Notes under the pieces: model-generated | Told to the model about the DNA's origin: nothing | Databases searched by the model: none | What the model saw: the letters and a program-made list of their open reading frames with translations, nothing else | Part shown: positions 19,184 through 29,509 of the stretch, one piece after another | Position numbering within the stretch: the first letter of the stretch is position 1 | How the letters are laid out: the number at the start of each line of letters is the position of its first letter | Made by a program: the position numbers and the translations under genes | NCBI GenBank assembly: GCA_949358305.1 | Contig: OX442314.1 | Location: 62,567,369 to 62,631,368, forward strand | Length of the DNA stretch: 64,000 nt | Direction of reading: 5' to 3' | Origin: Strigamia acuminata | Taxonomy: Eukaryota > Arthropoda > Chilopoda > Geophilomorpha > Linotaeniidae

Positions 19184-21058
19184 ATGACTGGACGAGGCAA
19201 CGGAGTACGACCGCCGTGGCGAGGAGGGAAAAATGGAAAGAATAAGACAAATGTTGAGACGCGCCGCCAGCGACAGGCGCGTGAGCGTTATGTTTGTCCC
19301 TACCCTGTGCCGCGATTGTTTGAGACGGGGCCCATCTTGATGCCAAACTATCATCCTGACCACCCTATGTGTCGCGCCTTCCCGAATCGCGAGCTTTGCC
19401 CTGTGTGTTCGGGGTGGGGTCATCTCCATCGAGGCGCGGACGAGTGCTTCGCGTGCGAGGGATTTGGAAATTTGCGTCGAGCTCAATTTAAAATATGGAT
19501 GCGACGTATGCAGGCCCTTTGTTTAGGAGAAACGATGGCGGATGGGAGAGACATTTCGTTTTATGTCCTGCCCGATACTTTCCAGCCGCTTTTGGGTGCC
19601 GCGTCTGACTGCAATTGCTTCATTATCCAACATGAGGCCCATTGGCGCAATACTATCCAGAGAGCCGCCACCATGGGAGTGCGTCCGCACAATTGGCAAT
19701 ATCCTCCTTTGGGATGTTTAGTCGTGGCACCAGGCACGGTGACCCCCGAGTTGCCTTCCTATTTTCGTCAGTGGGCCCCTATGGTTCGAGGACAGTCCCA
19801 TCGTGTGCCGCCGATAACATCGCGTCTCCATTCTCAGGCGCATCAGCGGCGGGATAACCCACGAGCTCCTGTTGTGGTTGGGCGTGCGCGTTTAGCTGCT
19901 GAGGACGAGCGTTTGCGACGAATTGGCGAGCGAAACGCCCATTTACTGGAGGACATCGTCCAGCTGCAGGGGCTCCAGCGTCAGGTCCGGGATGGCTTTG
20001 TAGCCGCAAGAGCGGCGCCTGATTTGCCTGCTGCCGTTGCTGTGTTGTCGGAGCGATTGGCGCCGAGTTCGTCTCAGTTTTTTAACGTCGCTTCTGGAGT
20101 GATGGTCCCCCAATGTCGACCAGTGCCTACGTTACAACGCGTGCTGGAGGTTCCACCGGCCCAGGTGAGCGAGATAGTGGATGATTTGCCAGAGGTTTGC
20201 GTAGTGCCGCCGCCAATTGATGAAGCGGCCTTATCAACCGCGCTGCTGCCGGTTGGGCAACCTACCTGTGACATGGACGAGATAGCGACCCCTTTTGGTG
20301 TGAACCTGCGACGGGATTGGGCCGAGACTGATATGGAGTGGCTAATCCGATGCCACGACGAGGCGACACGCCGCCGCGAAGCCGCTTTTCCGGGAGGAAT
20401 GGTTCCTCGTTCTTCGTCCTCCCAATTGGAGCAGTCGTTGGATTATGTTGGGGAGTTGCCCGATTTGCGCGTTTGCTTGACTGACGCTGGACGGGATGTC
20501 GAATGTTTACCAGAATCGTCGGATGATGAGGAGGACGATGATGCGCGTCCGCGACGACAGCTTCTGCCTGTTTTCACTGGTCGTCCAGTCCAGCATGACC
20601 TGCCGTTTCCAACTCAACCCGAGGACTTGACGGCCGCAATCAAGAAGGTGATTGATTTGCAGCACCGGAAGCGAGATTTTGTTACGGTTCGTGAGCTCGA
20701 GCTGTATTTTGAAACGATTATGGCGCGTGCGACCTTCGACTCGCTTTTCCCCATGGGTGCCCTTGAATGGGAAGGTCCATCGCGATGGCGCACGGACACT
20801 TATTTGGAGGCCGATGCTTCGCGTTGGAGAGAGTTTTTCTATTTGGTGGTGAAGAAAGAGCTTGGATTGCCGGAGAATGTCGCGGCAATAGTTCATTTGC
20901 TCGGGGAAGGCCACATTCGCGTGTTACAGCAATTAATCGCAGACACTTTGACCGAATTCCGCCCACGTTCCGAGCAGCAGCTGGGCGATGTTGTTACTTA
21001 TCGCGTTCTTACACTCATGAAGGAGCTCGTGACAGCTGTCACCGGCTATGAGTTTTAA
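19184..21058 (+). CDS. Gypsy-1 ORF3, unknown protein with two CxxCxGxG motifs
   Basis: 624 codons with a true ATG (MTGRGNGVRPPWRGGKNGKN), 1.37 kb after pol and 0.57 kb before the 3' LTR. The N-terminus is basic and Gly/Arg-rich. Residues 72-79 (CPVCSGWG) and 88-95 (CFACEGFG) are paired CxxCxGxG motifs like one zinc site of the DnaJ cysteine-rich domain. The middle is Pro/Ala-rich and coiled-coil-prone (ARLAAEDERLRRIGERNAHL). An acidic patch (SSDDEEDDD) is followed by a helical C-terminus. There is no signal peptide or envelope-like membrane anchor, so it does not look like env. An RNA- or chaperone-related accessory role is only a guess. Confidence 0.7.
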   Translation: MTGRGNGVRPPWRGGKNGKNKTNVETRRQRQARERYVCPYPVPRLFETGPILMPNYHPDHPMCRAFPNRELCPVCSGWGHLHRGADECFACEGFGNLRRAQFKIWMRRMQALCLGETMADGRDISFYVLPDTFQPLLGAASDCNCFIIQHEAHWRNTIQRAATMGVRPHNWQYPPLGCLVVAPGTVTPELPSYFRQWAPMVRGQSHRVPPITSRLHSQAHQRRDNPRAPVVVGRARLAAEDERLRRIGERNAHLLEDIVQLQGLQRQVRDGFVAARAAPDLPAAVAVLSERLAPSSSQFFNVASGVMVPQCRPVPTLQRVLEVPPAQVSEIVDDLPEVCVVPPPIDEAALSTALLPVGQPTCDMDEIATPFGVNLRRDWAETDMEWLIRCHDEATRRREAAFPGGMVPRSSSSQLEQSLDYVGELPDLRVCLTDAGRDVECLPESSDDEEDDDARPRRQLLPVFTGRPVQHDLPFPTQPEDLTAAIKKVIDLQHRKRDFVTVRELELYFETIMARATFDSLFPMGALEWEGPSRWRTDTYLEADASRWREFFYLVVKKELGLPENVAAIVHLLGEGHIRVLQQLIADTLTEFRPRSEQQLGDVVTYRVLTLMKELVTAVTGYEF

Positions 21059-21626
21059 GGCGCGTCCCGTTAAGTGAAAGTGACTTTTTTCCGAAATTGA
21101 CTTTTCTGTGTGATGAACGTGACTTTTTTCCGCGTAATCGAACGCGAAGTTTAGTGCTTTTGATGCGGATATTTTGTTTGAACTTTTTGCCTGATTGTGA
21201 AATTTTTATTTGTATCTTTTGATCGCGTGTAAATTTTTGAAGTGTGGGATTTGATTCGCTTGTGTTGTTGAGTCCACGCGAAGTTTCGCGCCTCACCCTT
21301 GCGTTTTTGATTTTTGTTTTCCTTTCGCGATCTTAAGATTTTGTTATTATAGTGTATATTTTCTTTTTGTAGTGTTCCCGAGCGTCGCGATCTTAGTTAA
21401 GTGATTTATGCACCATGTGCATCTGTGCCTGGCGCTTGGGCTAGTAATGTTTTATTTTGTGTTTTCGGCGCTTAACGTCGCTTGTGTTGTTGAGTCCACG
21501 CGATAATTTCTCGCGCCTCAAAGTGTTTAATCATTCCAATTGTCATTTGATTTGATTTCTTGTATCGCATTTTATTTTCGTTTTCAGATTTTGAACAGAG
21601 ATTAAAACACTCTGGTCCGAGGGGCG
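21059..21626 (+). other. Gypsy-1 3' untranslated region and polypurine tract
   Basis: No coding frame. It contains two near-copies of a segment reading TTGTGTTGTTGAGTCCACGCG (about 21260 and 21483) and ends in GAGGGGCG, the likely plus-strand primer, directly before the LTR. Confidence 0.6.
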
Positions 21627-22627
21627 TGTCACGGCCCGGCATTTACGCGCTTTGTAATCCTCACCTAATTGTTGTGTTGTGCGCGTTATTCCGTGTGTTT
21701 TCCACCATTGTTAAAACTCCTAATAAATCCCTAAACCTATTTGTGTTTGAATTTGAGTTTTGATTTGTCCTCATTTCCTATTCATGTTTATCCCTTGAGT
21801 TGGTCTGGTGTGGCTCAATTCTGCCACATCAGACTAGTCTAAGTTGTGTATTTCCCACTGTTACCCCTCCTGATTTCGTTTAGTTTATCCTACCTAATTT
21901 AAATGTTTAGTCACTCGCGACTGACTCATCGCGATGATTATTCACGAGCGCGCCTGATTGGCTTACGCGTGCTTGACTCATGGTTCTCCCCTCGTTTTCT
22001 GTGATGGACTTGGCCCAAGTTCACTTCTGAGCTATTTCAGCCAAGTCTGATCAGAAGGCGTAAGACCATGAGCTATCGTAAGTGCCTTAACTGGCCGTTG
22101 TGCATTTGGCGACTTTTCCTGTGTTAATTCGCAGTCACTCCATGCCACGTAATTGTGCATGTTTGAGTATATACATTATCATATCGCGTGTCTAAATTCC
22201 GCGTGTCATCTTTGATTCCTTTCCTTTCGATGTTCTTTTGTGTTTACACGACGTCTTATGCCGCTGACGTGCCTCTGGACTAGAAATTAGATTCAAGTAG
22301 CTAATGAGTTGTCTATTTCGTCTTTTGCGCGCGATTAGTGCGCGCTTGCTCGGTCTGGCCGCTCCGCCATTAGGGGTCCCTGCCAGATTAGCTTAAGCCA
22401 CGTTTGCGTTGTTAAGTCCGCACGTGAGCATTACTTCTTCCATTTTTAAGGCTCCAACAAACCCGGTAAAATTTGTGAAATGATCGAATAGGGGAATAAG
22501 CTTGCCGCCACCCTCCAGGCTGCTTATTGTTGCCCGGGCCCTTATTCGGGACCAGGCTCTCCCAGTATCGTAACTGGTGCGCCTTTCAAACGCGGTTTCC
22601 AATACCAGAAACAACCGGTTCATGACA
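21627..22627 (+). repeat. Gypsy-1 3' LTR
   Basis: A 1001-bp partner of 9947-10947. Minus-strand frame 22393-22893 runs from the flanking exon into this LTR, so that its C-terminal 84 residues are LTR sequence. Confidence 0.92.
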
Positions 22628-23470
22628 CGACTAACGAAGGGATCAGCCTCAAACACGGCTTCGACACAGAGTTTGATATGGATTCCAAGCCATTTTTTAA
22701 ATTCCTCAAACAGATTATCGTCGAAACGGTTGTACAGGCCTCGACTTTGAAGCCTGCCTTTCACTGTCTCCTGTTTGTGTGCCTTTCCTTTTGAAATAAC
22801 ATCAGTCTTGGCATTCATATCATCATCGATACCACATGTTACTTCTTCCACAGCTGTTACTTCTTCCACAGAAACACCAAGAACATCTAACAATTCTAAA
22901 ACTGAAACAATTAAAGATAAATATTATTATTATATTATTACATTATTACAATAATCCGTGTAGTAATTTCCAAGGATACGTTTGATCAGAGATTGGGGCA
23001 CTGTAACAGACTTCTTTGCCTTTTTTTGATTGGCATAAAAATCTGTCCTTGCTTTTTTATTCCACTCAGCAACAGTAGCCTTATCAAACTTATGGCATTT
23101 CGCTAGATGCTGAGGCAAATAACCTTTCGCGTCTCGTGAACATATTGGACAAACTATGCTCCAAAACAAAAGGCTAATCGCGTGAACATCTTTTAAATCT
23201 GATAATTGATAAAAAAAAATTAAATGAGATATTTAAAATCTTTTAAATTTTGATATTAACATACAAATGTATTTGAGAACAATAAAGATCACCAACACCT
23301 GAGTCTGTACTGGTTTCCAATTCGGAAGAACTTACTTCAGTAGAACTTTCCGATGAACTGGTTTCTAACTGTTCTACTTCCATTGGTGCAACCACATTTT
23401 CTGCAGTTCTAATTGCATAATGTCTATGTTCAGGCTCAGGCTCAGATGCAGAACTGCTGTTAGGTTAACT
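22628..23470 (-). pseudogene. Spliced gene-like locus (zinc finger plus recombinase-like N-terminal region), split by Gypsy-1
   Basis: Three minus-strand blocks join with phase-consistent GT-AG introns. Exon A (23293 to about 23470) is a Ser/Glu-rich acidic stretch. Exon B (22950-23198) holds CPICSRDAKGYLPQHLAKCH, a C2H2-type finger. Exon C (22628-22901, continuing at 9816-9946) holds RGLYNRFDDNLFEEFKKWLG, similar in style to the N-terminal SAM-like region of tyrosine recombinases such as Crypton-derived genes. Introns are 94 bp (23199-23292) and 48 bp (22902-22949), with acceptors TTATCAG and TTTCAG. It could be a Crypton-related gene or an unknown host gene. Identity is tentative, and Gypsy-1 has destroyed it. 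Confidence 0.5.
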
Positions 23471-23671
23471 TTCAGGAGCACTGTGATCTAACTTCTGTAC
23501 TTCAGCGTAGTTTTCGAAAATGTCGACATCATTCTCGGATTCTGAGTCCCAAGAATGTTTGGCGTTGCACTGACAACGCCACGGCTCAGGCTCAGATGTA
23601 GAACTGCTGTTAGGTTAACTTTCAGGAGCACTGTGATCTAACTCCTGTACTTCAGCGTAGTTTTCGAAAAT
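23433..23671. repeat. Two direct copies of an 89-bp segment, 150 bp apart
   Basis: 23433-23521 and 23583-23671 are nearly identical, both containing GGCTCAGGCTCAGATG and ending in TTTTCGAAAATG. On the minus strand both encode an acidic Ser-rich stretch broken by the same TAA, so the duplication followed or preserved the stop. They lie at the 5' side of the split locus. Confidence 0.75.
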
Positions 23672-23754
23672 GATAGTCAAATAAACTCAAATCATAAGCT
23701 AAATTCTATAAAGAAATAAGAGTTAAGAATGACAATCAATGTATAAATGTTAAT

Positions 23755-24225
23755 TCATATTGGGGCCCTAACCCAAGAGACTGAGGTGCTAGTCTCCAAG
23801 GCTGAGAAGAGAGGCATGGTGATGTTCACTGGTTCAACTCCGAAGCAGATCTGACTTGTCTGATTTAAAACGGCTTGCCAATTCGTGTTACTCATTTTCA
23901 TAGTGCCGCTCGGATCGAAGAGGGCCACTTCTATTCGGCAGCGCCTTCTGTCTACTATGGCCAGATGCCAATGCTGTGGTATGCCAATTGGGATTAGCCA
24001 GATTTTATGGCTCGGATGTGGATAGAACCCTCTCATTTCTGTTCTCGCCTCTCAGCATTGATGGGCCAACATGAACTGTATGGATGCCGTGGTAAATGCG
24101 AATACTTGACGATACAACGGATCTTCGGTCAATATATGGAGATAATAATCGACTATGGAGTTGTAGACCCATGAGTCCTTCCCCGGTGTCGGCCTAAGCA
24201 ACGCCGCCATTTCTTCAGCTGTTAC
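23755..24225 (-). pseudogene. Decayed Ulp1/C48-like cysteine peptidase fragment
   Basis: Minus-strand blocks MAALLRPTPGKDSWVYNSIV and WLIPIGIPQHWHLAIVDRRR...FDPSG correspond in order to MAALGDLTPG, HWQLFIVDW and YDPSG of the Gypsy-3 ORF3 peptidase. The catalytic His and Asp positions are visible. A stop interrupts the middle, and the region of the Cys (DSCGP in Gypsy-3) is frameshifted and lacks the Cys. It is therefore an inactive relative of the gypsy ORF3 peptidase with no gypsy pol beside it. Confidence 0.65.
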
Positions 24226-24538
24226 AACAATCTCTCAGTTTGGCGTTGTAAAACACCATCGTCGGGTCCAAATCTGAGATGGTCATACTCCAATCTTGGA
24301 CCTCCGATTGTTGATCTGCCGTTCTTGTGTGACTGAGGCCTTCTTATTCCTGTCTCCGGTCAAGAAATTTTTTCCTGGCAGACGTCAGAAAGTGTGGGTG
24401 GTTCCGATGATGTGGGTGGTTCCGATGATGTGGGTGGTTCCGATGATGTGGGTGGTCCACGTGGTGTGGACTTAGGTGGTCCAGATGGTATGGATAATGA
24501 GTAAGATGTACGCACACCAACATATGATTTTAAATTTT
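24226..24538. other. Non-coding stretch with an 18-bp tandem repeat
   Basis: GGTGGTTCCGATGATGTG is repeated about three times between 24405 and 24460. Nothing else is recognised. Confidence 0.6.
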
Positions 24539-24925
24539 TTAGGTAATGAAGAATCTGAGTTCCACAGCACATGGTTTAGTTATTTTAGAGAAACCTTCAT
24601 CACTGTCGCTAGGTCCATATGTCAGTCTCTCCAGAATATCTTGAACTGATGGTGTTAAGACAGCAAGGATATTTTCTGTCTGCGAAACTGCCGATTCATG
24701 AACTAAATCATTGTCGTTTATCGGCAGGCACTCCAGAATCTTGTTTACTAAAAAGTAAAACCTCCAACTTGATCTGAACCCACCAGTAGGTCCAACTATT
24801 CTTTTCTCTTTTATGAAATAAATATAATAAAATGTGTATAGTAAAATTTTATAAACAGAGAATAGTGTGTTCGGAAAACCAAAACTCTTTTGTAGAGGAG
24901 GTTCTTGCGCACAATTTGGTGCCAA
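24539..24925 (-). other. Open minus-strand frame, unrecognised
   Basis: 128 codons. The right end resembles the LINE-type fragment at 28390-28440 (shared TTGGTGCCAA and CTTGCGCACA), while the left part (ECLPINDNDLVHESAVSQTE) is of unknown kind. It may be an exon or decayed element. Confidence 0.3.
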
Positions 24926-24984
24926 AAACAGCTAGATCGGTATTTCTTTTCGGCCTTTTGCTTAAGATCAAAGTGTAGTATCTG

Positions 24985-25677
24985 TTCTTGTTAGCTTAGC
25001 TTGAAACCCGTAATAGGGCATATTTATTTCCAAAAAGCTAAACAGTAGTAGAAGTGCACACCTAATGTTCAATTACAATAATAATAAAATACACTTAATA
25101 TATACAGTTTTTGTAATAATTTGTAATAATTTGTAATAATTTCTTCATGAGATCGACTCACGGGCCTTCATTGCGCTGCCGAACGGCTTGCCTGTTTGTT
25201 TTGGCCACCGCCCAGATGATGATAAAAAATTGAGATTTATCCCAATTGTTCCTTCGGTGAATCTCGCATCTGGCTCTCCATAAGTAATGGATCACCAGAC
25301 TGTTCAGGAAGTTCCAAAACCTCATGTTGATCGCGTCGATGTTCGGTGGTTTCTTGAAAGTTACATTTTCGTATGCGAGGTCCTTGGCGTTGAACAGGCT
25401 GGTTGAACAGGTTGAACAGGCGCGTACGAACAGTCTCAAACCACGTGTTTGGCGTTTTCAAATGCGGCTCATTGCTGACACGATGTGGACGCCCGGAGCT
25501 TCATCCTGTAAAGGCGATCTCTGCAGAGGACTCCATCCTGGCAAATCTTCCAAATTGTGTTTTGCATATTTGTACACCACAACTTGCGCCACAGAAGATT
25601 CCAGTTGGTGCCTCTCGAGTAGTCGCAAATGTTCTTGTCAGCTTAGCTTGAAACCCGTAATAGGGCATATTTATTTC
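24985..25677. repeat. Direct repeat, about 45 bp, two copies
   Basis: The segment containing GCTTAGCTTGAAACCCGTAA and GGGCATATTTATTTC occurs at about 24985-25030 and again at about 25630-25677. It bounds the LINE-type fragment at 25158-25440. Confidence 0.7.
25158..25440 (-). pseudogene. Non-LTR retrotransposon-type C-terminal fragment, second copy
   Basis: It has the same FKKPPNIDAINMRFWNFLNS and IHYLWRARCEIHRRNNWDK block as 9003-9325. This copy continues to KTNRQAVRQRNEG and a stop, so it preserves the real C-terminus that is missing in the first copy. Confidence 0.5.
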
Positions 25678-26040
25678 TAATAGTGATTGAGCTGATCACC
25701 AAGTTTACTTATTTTATCTTCGCCTCTTAGTTCACAACAGAAGTGGTTAAATTTACCAATTGACCTAACAATTATGTCATTATATTGCCCCGTTTTCCAC
25801 GTCATTGGTCGTTCTAAATAAGGGCTGACCCAATCTGTTTAAAAAATAAAATAATAAAACCATGCTTAATGTGCAGGATGGATGCTGCGAGTGTAGCGAC
25901 AGCATCTGTAATCCAGACCACAAGAATAAGGATGAGGGGAAAAGAAAAGAAGTGGAAGAGAAGAGTCTGGTCAATGAATACAAGTGCACACCATTTTGGA
26001 TTACAAAATAAAAATATTCAGTATGAACCAGCACCACGAA
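25441..26040. other. No feature recognised
   Basis: Apart from the second copy of the 45-bp repeat, no gene or element is recognised here. Confidence 0.35.
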
Positions 26041-26480
26041 AGATGTACAGGTCTGTCAGCAGTGTCTTGATTGGTCCGTATCTTGAGATTAACATACCCT
26101 GGAGGGCAGTTATAATGGTTCTTGAGTTCTATACCTTCAAAGGAGCTGCCTCAGGCAACTTGCTAAAGTAGTCTATACAGACTACTCTCTGTGTTTCCTT
26201 CAAAGGTCCCAAACATTGCAAGCCATGCTGTCCATGGGGACTCCAACTGGCTTAAATAGTTGTAACAGAGCTCTACCCATTGGATTTTTCCGTCCATTAG
26301 ACTAGCTGCATGCACTAACATGGTTAGTGATGTCTCTATACATTCCCTGCCAGAAATATTGTCGGATTGTGGTCAAGTATAGCTTTTCGATTCCAAAATG
26401 GTCCCTTTTATCATGAAAATGGCTGGGATCATTGTCTCCGGCACAACCAACTCTGAAGAGACAATGTCCTTTTTAAAACT
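26041..26480 (-). pseudogene. Decayed Ty3/gypsy integrase fragment
   Basis: On the minus strand: HFGIEKLYLTTIRQYFWQGM then YRDITNHVSACS (integrase HHCC zinc region), a stop, then after a frameshift VVCIDYFSKLPEAAPLKV with the first catalytic Asp, a stop, and ISRYGPIKTLLTD with the second. Several breaks show an old insertion unrelated to the young gypsy copies here. Confidence 0.7.
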
Positions 26481-27158
26481 TGACTTAAATAACAGTTCCC
26501 AATCCCCTATGTAGTAGTGATGACATTCCCTGACCTTAATGCTTAAAGCGTAAAGGCTTGAACTGCTTTGCCAACATGGGTTGGAAGTCGGCCCTATGTT
26601 TTCTGTTTAAATGGGCATTTGTGCCCCCAAAATCACCAGCACGTCAGAAATTTTCTGAAACATTTTGGTCTGGACCGGACCTGGTGCCACTTCTGTGGCA
26701 CTACTGCACGTAGAGCATTAGTTTGGATTTTCCGCGAGATTCCGTCTTGCTGTTTCAACCCACTGGGCACGTTTTGTCTAATCGCACTTTCACAAGGCGG
26801 CGGATCCAGATAATGCAAGTTTGGAGGGATTATGTACTTTTCAAGTGTCTTGGATCTGTAGCTAGACAGAACTTTAAAAAGTTTGTTTGAAACACATTTT
26901 TCCTAAGAAACTGAAGCTGTGGAAAAAGCAGTCATAGTCGTGCCATAGGCGTTTCGGCCAAAAAGTCCAAAGTCGAAAACAGGAGGATTTGTAACTATAA
27001 TCACCGCCGTTGTGGCCACCGGGAGAGACAATGGCGTCGTGAATGGGGTTTCGTGGCCCACAACCAGAGGTCCAGGCGGTGCCTGAACCCCAGAATTCAC
27101 GACTTGCTGCTGCTGTAAGATTGCGAGAGTTTTTTGTGTTGCACTTTTCGAGGTTGCA
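26481..27158. other. Probable old gypsy remnant and unassigned sequence
   Basis: Just upstream of the integrase fragment, broken minus-strand frames (LVVPETMIP type) suggest more of the same element to about 26600. From 26820 to 27158 nothing is recognised beyond the left flank of the solo LTR. Confidence 0.35.
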
Positions 27159-27648
27159 GCACGTGTTGAGTCCTAGTGTTGTTGGGTGAGTGTTGGGTAG
27201 TAAGGAGACATCTTTTTAAGCTTGGCTTAAAGCCCATATCCAATATGGCTGCCACTTTATTCAGCTACTTGGCAAAGAGTGACTTCACTCATTAAAAGCA
27301 TAGAACAAATCCCATATGTACAAGGACGAATCTCTGTGGATTCTAAACATAGAAACTATACAATGACTAACTAAGGAACAGTATTCGTGCCAGCACTGCA
27401 GCTTTACAAATGCACATTATAACAGCAAACCGCTGTCATTAACAACTCGAACATCGCTAACGATGATCCACAACGGAGTAACGGCATGCCACGTATGTTG
27501 GCACTAACAATACGCCTTTAACCCAAGCCAAAGTGACGCAGCACTGAACCGGAATCCATTACATCGCAACAGATACGCTAAACCGTAAACGCACACGATT
27601 ATATCCTGTTATAACCGATCAACAGTTATGGAATAACCCAACAGCACG
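27159..27648 (-). mobile_element. Copia-3: solo LTR (27164-27643) with GCACG duplications
   Basis: TGTTGAGT...CCCAACA, 480 bp, flanked by GCACG at 27159-27163 and 27644-27648. It is related to the Copia-1 LTR, with a shared AATAAAGTGGCAGCCAT block on the minus strand. Left and right flanks join to match 9226-9290, where the LTR is absent. No internal copia sequence is present, as expected after LTR-LTR recombination. Confidence 0.9.
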
Positions 27649-28253
27649 GACACGCCAGTTGGCAGACGTGAGCCCCGTCTTGTTGCAAGTTTTGCAGTTG
27701 GCCGTGCAAGAACGACTTACGTGGCCAATTTCTTTACAATTTAACATTTTGTTTTTGAGCAGACCGAAGCGTAGTGGTCGGTCGTGTCGCATTTTTGACA
27801 GTACGGTCCCATGCCTTTGTAGATCAGGTGGCCAGAAAAATCTCCAATTTCGATCTTCCCAGGCAAGCTGTTGCTTGTAATCATCACGATGATGTTTCCG
27901 TTGCTCAGCCAGTCCTCATTTTCGACTTTTTCGTACGCTACGGACATTACACTGCCCAATTTGCGCATCTCGTGGTCCACCTCAAACAGTGGAACCGTCA
28001 TCGATAGTCTTTTTATGATGACACGCTTGTCCCGGCAAATTCGTGGTGCCCACAAAATCCGCATACCGTCAACCGTAGCATCGCTGGAATCAGCTAACTG
28101 TTCGACCAGTTCCTTACTGTCTAGTAAAACTTCGAACTTCCCACCAGCGACCTGTTGAATTCCTTTGATTGTAGTGTCTCCATTCTCAATGAATTTTCCT
28201 AGCTTTTCCACCAAAGCTTTCAATAGTTGCCATGGTTTTAAAGCAGCATCCAA
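27649..28253 (-). pseudogene. Non-LTR ORF1-type protein with two CCHC knuckles (longest copy)
   Basis: A frame of about 170 codons starts at 28253 and ends near the first knuckle pair. Residues about 1-100 form a globular region (KALVEKLGKFIENGDTTIKG, DGMRILWAP), then IEIGDFSGHLIYKGMGP, CQKCDTTDHYASVC, and after a frame change CKEIGHVSRSC. The solo LTR cuts its downstream end. The nucleic-acid-binding ORF1 of I- or Tx1-like LINEs has this kind of plan. Family not certain. Confidence 0.55.
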
Positions 28254-28389
28254 TCGGCAATCGATGATTCAATCCATCGGCACGAACAATTACGTCCGGG
28301 CGACATAAATCTAAACCCCGTGTTGCCGCCGATCGCAAATTGGGCGAAAAACGACTGGTTGTCCGCGAAACCAATACAGGCTAAAAGAG

Positions 28390-28520
28390 GAAATTCTTGC
28401 GCACAGTTTGGTGCCAAGAACACACCAAATCGACCTATGTACAGTCGGAATTCCATCAATGCCTGGACTGCGATTGTTGCCAAAGCCTACAATCGTGTCT
28501 GAGATTTCCTTCACGAGGAA
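28390..28520 (-). pseudogene. LINE reverse-transcriptase start fragment
   Basis: The minus strand reads KEISDTIVGFGNNRSPGIDG then IPTVHRSIWCVLGTKL. SPGxDGIP is the conserved opening of non-LTR RT domains. It lies 5' of the ORF1-type fragment, the reverse of the normal order, so the locus is rearranged or two insertions. Confidence 0.5.
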
Positions 28521-29509
28521 GGCGTCATCTAGATTCTAAAAATCGTCACCAGAATCACATTTACCGTGAAATTTCATCCAGATAGCGTTGTTGACTTCCA
28601 CTCGCCTGAATTTTTCGTTGTAATGGTCAGTGAATGTGGCACGAATCTCGATTTCGTCAAATCATCGCGCCATTCACAAACACATTGCTAATGTTCCATT
28701 TCAAAAATTTGGGGCCTCTTTCTTCCTATTTGCATCGTCACTCATATCGTGACGAGAATAATTAGTGGATATAATCAATGAGGAACATAAATTGATATTA
28801 AGGGGAAGATAAGATACTTCACCACAAGGCTACGTCCAAGGGACTGTTGAAATTGGCATTGATATAAACACTGAGATAACTCAGTGCCCAAATGGCTACC
28901 AAGTCACAACCATAGCAATAAGGTAAAGCTATTTCATACCAAACAGGCGGGAAATGTGAATAGACAGTGGAAGAAATGACTGACTAACAATTGACATCTT
29001 CAAATGACTACTAGAACCATTTATCAAATCTCACTTAATTTAAGAGCCATTGATGTCTTTAATGGATTTTCAACTAAGCATTCTAACAGATAATTTAAGA
29101 GTGTAGTGAATATACGGCTTACCTAGTATTTAGAATCTGTCATAAAATGTCATGGAATCCAGAAAAGGCAAACAGGTCAGGTACTTGGCAGGAGAAACCT
29201 ACAACAAGGCCAGGGCAGCCATGTTGGAGTGGCGGCAACAAAACTATTCTTCAACTCCATCGCCAATCTGCTTCCCCGCTTTTACCCAGAGGAAGCTTTA
29301 CACTTAGGCTCAGTAATCAAATACGGAGTACTATATAAACTTTAACTGTTGTTCTTAGGGCGAAGCAACTAAAGCGGACAATGTGCCAATAAATTGACGC
29401 ACATGAAATATGCCAATATTATTCAATAAAATCAGTCAAAGTAAAGTCAAATATAAAGGACAAAATCCGAGTTTAAACTCTGAGCAGAGCTTATACAGTA
29501 TATACACAG
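28521..29509. other. No feature recognised
   Basis: Mixed AT-rich sequence with only short frames. The frame at 29147-29338 has no recognisable homology. Confidence 0.35.

Larger units (their letters stand above)
9947..22627 (+). mobile_element. Gypsy-1: 12.7-kb Ty3/gypsy element with a third ORF
   Basis: Two 1001-bp LTRs (one mismatch noted, so young) flank gag, pol in the -1 frame, a small hydrophobic frame and a 624-codon third ORF. Protease, RT, RNase H, integrase order is Ty3/gypsy. A GAGGGGCG purine tract precedes the right LTR. No tRNA primer site is visible after the left LTR. Confidence 0.93.

Noticed and set aside
19184-21058. Retroviral-type envelope gene
   Set aside because: The third ORF has no signal peptide, cleavage site, or membrane anchor. 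It is a cytoplasmic-looking protein with zinc motifs.
22393-22627. The last 84 residues of the minus-strand frame entering the Gypsy-1 LTR as a conserved domain
   Set aside because: That part lies inside the 3' LTR and is repeated in the 5' LTR (10713-10943). It is a chance continuation of the flanking exon frame.
25324-25680. Plus-strand ORF of 118 codons
   Set aside because: Its first part is antisense to the LINE-type fragment and the rest is repeated non-coding sequence.
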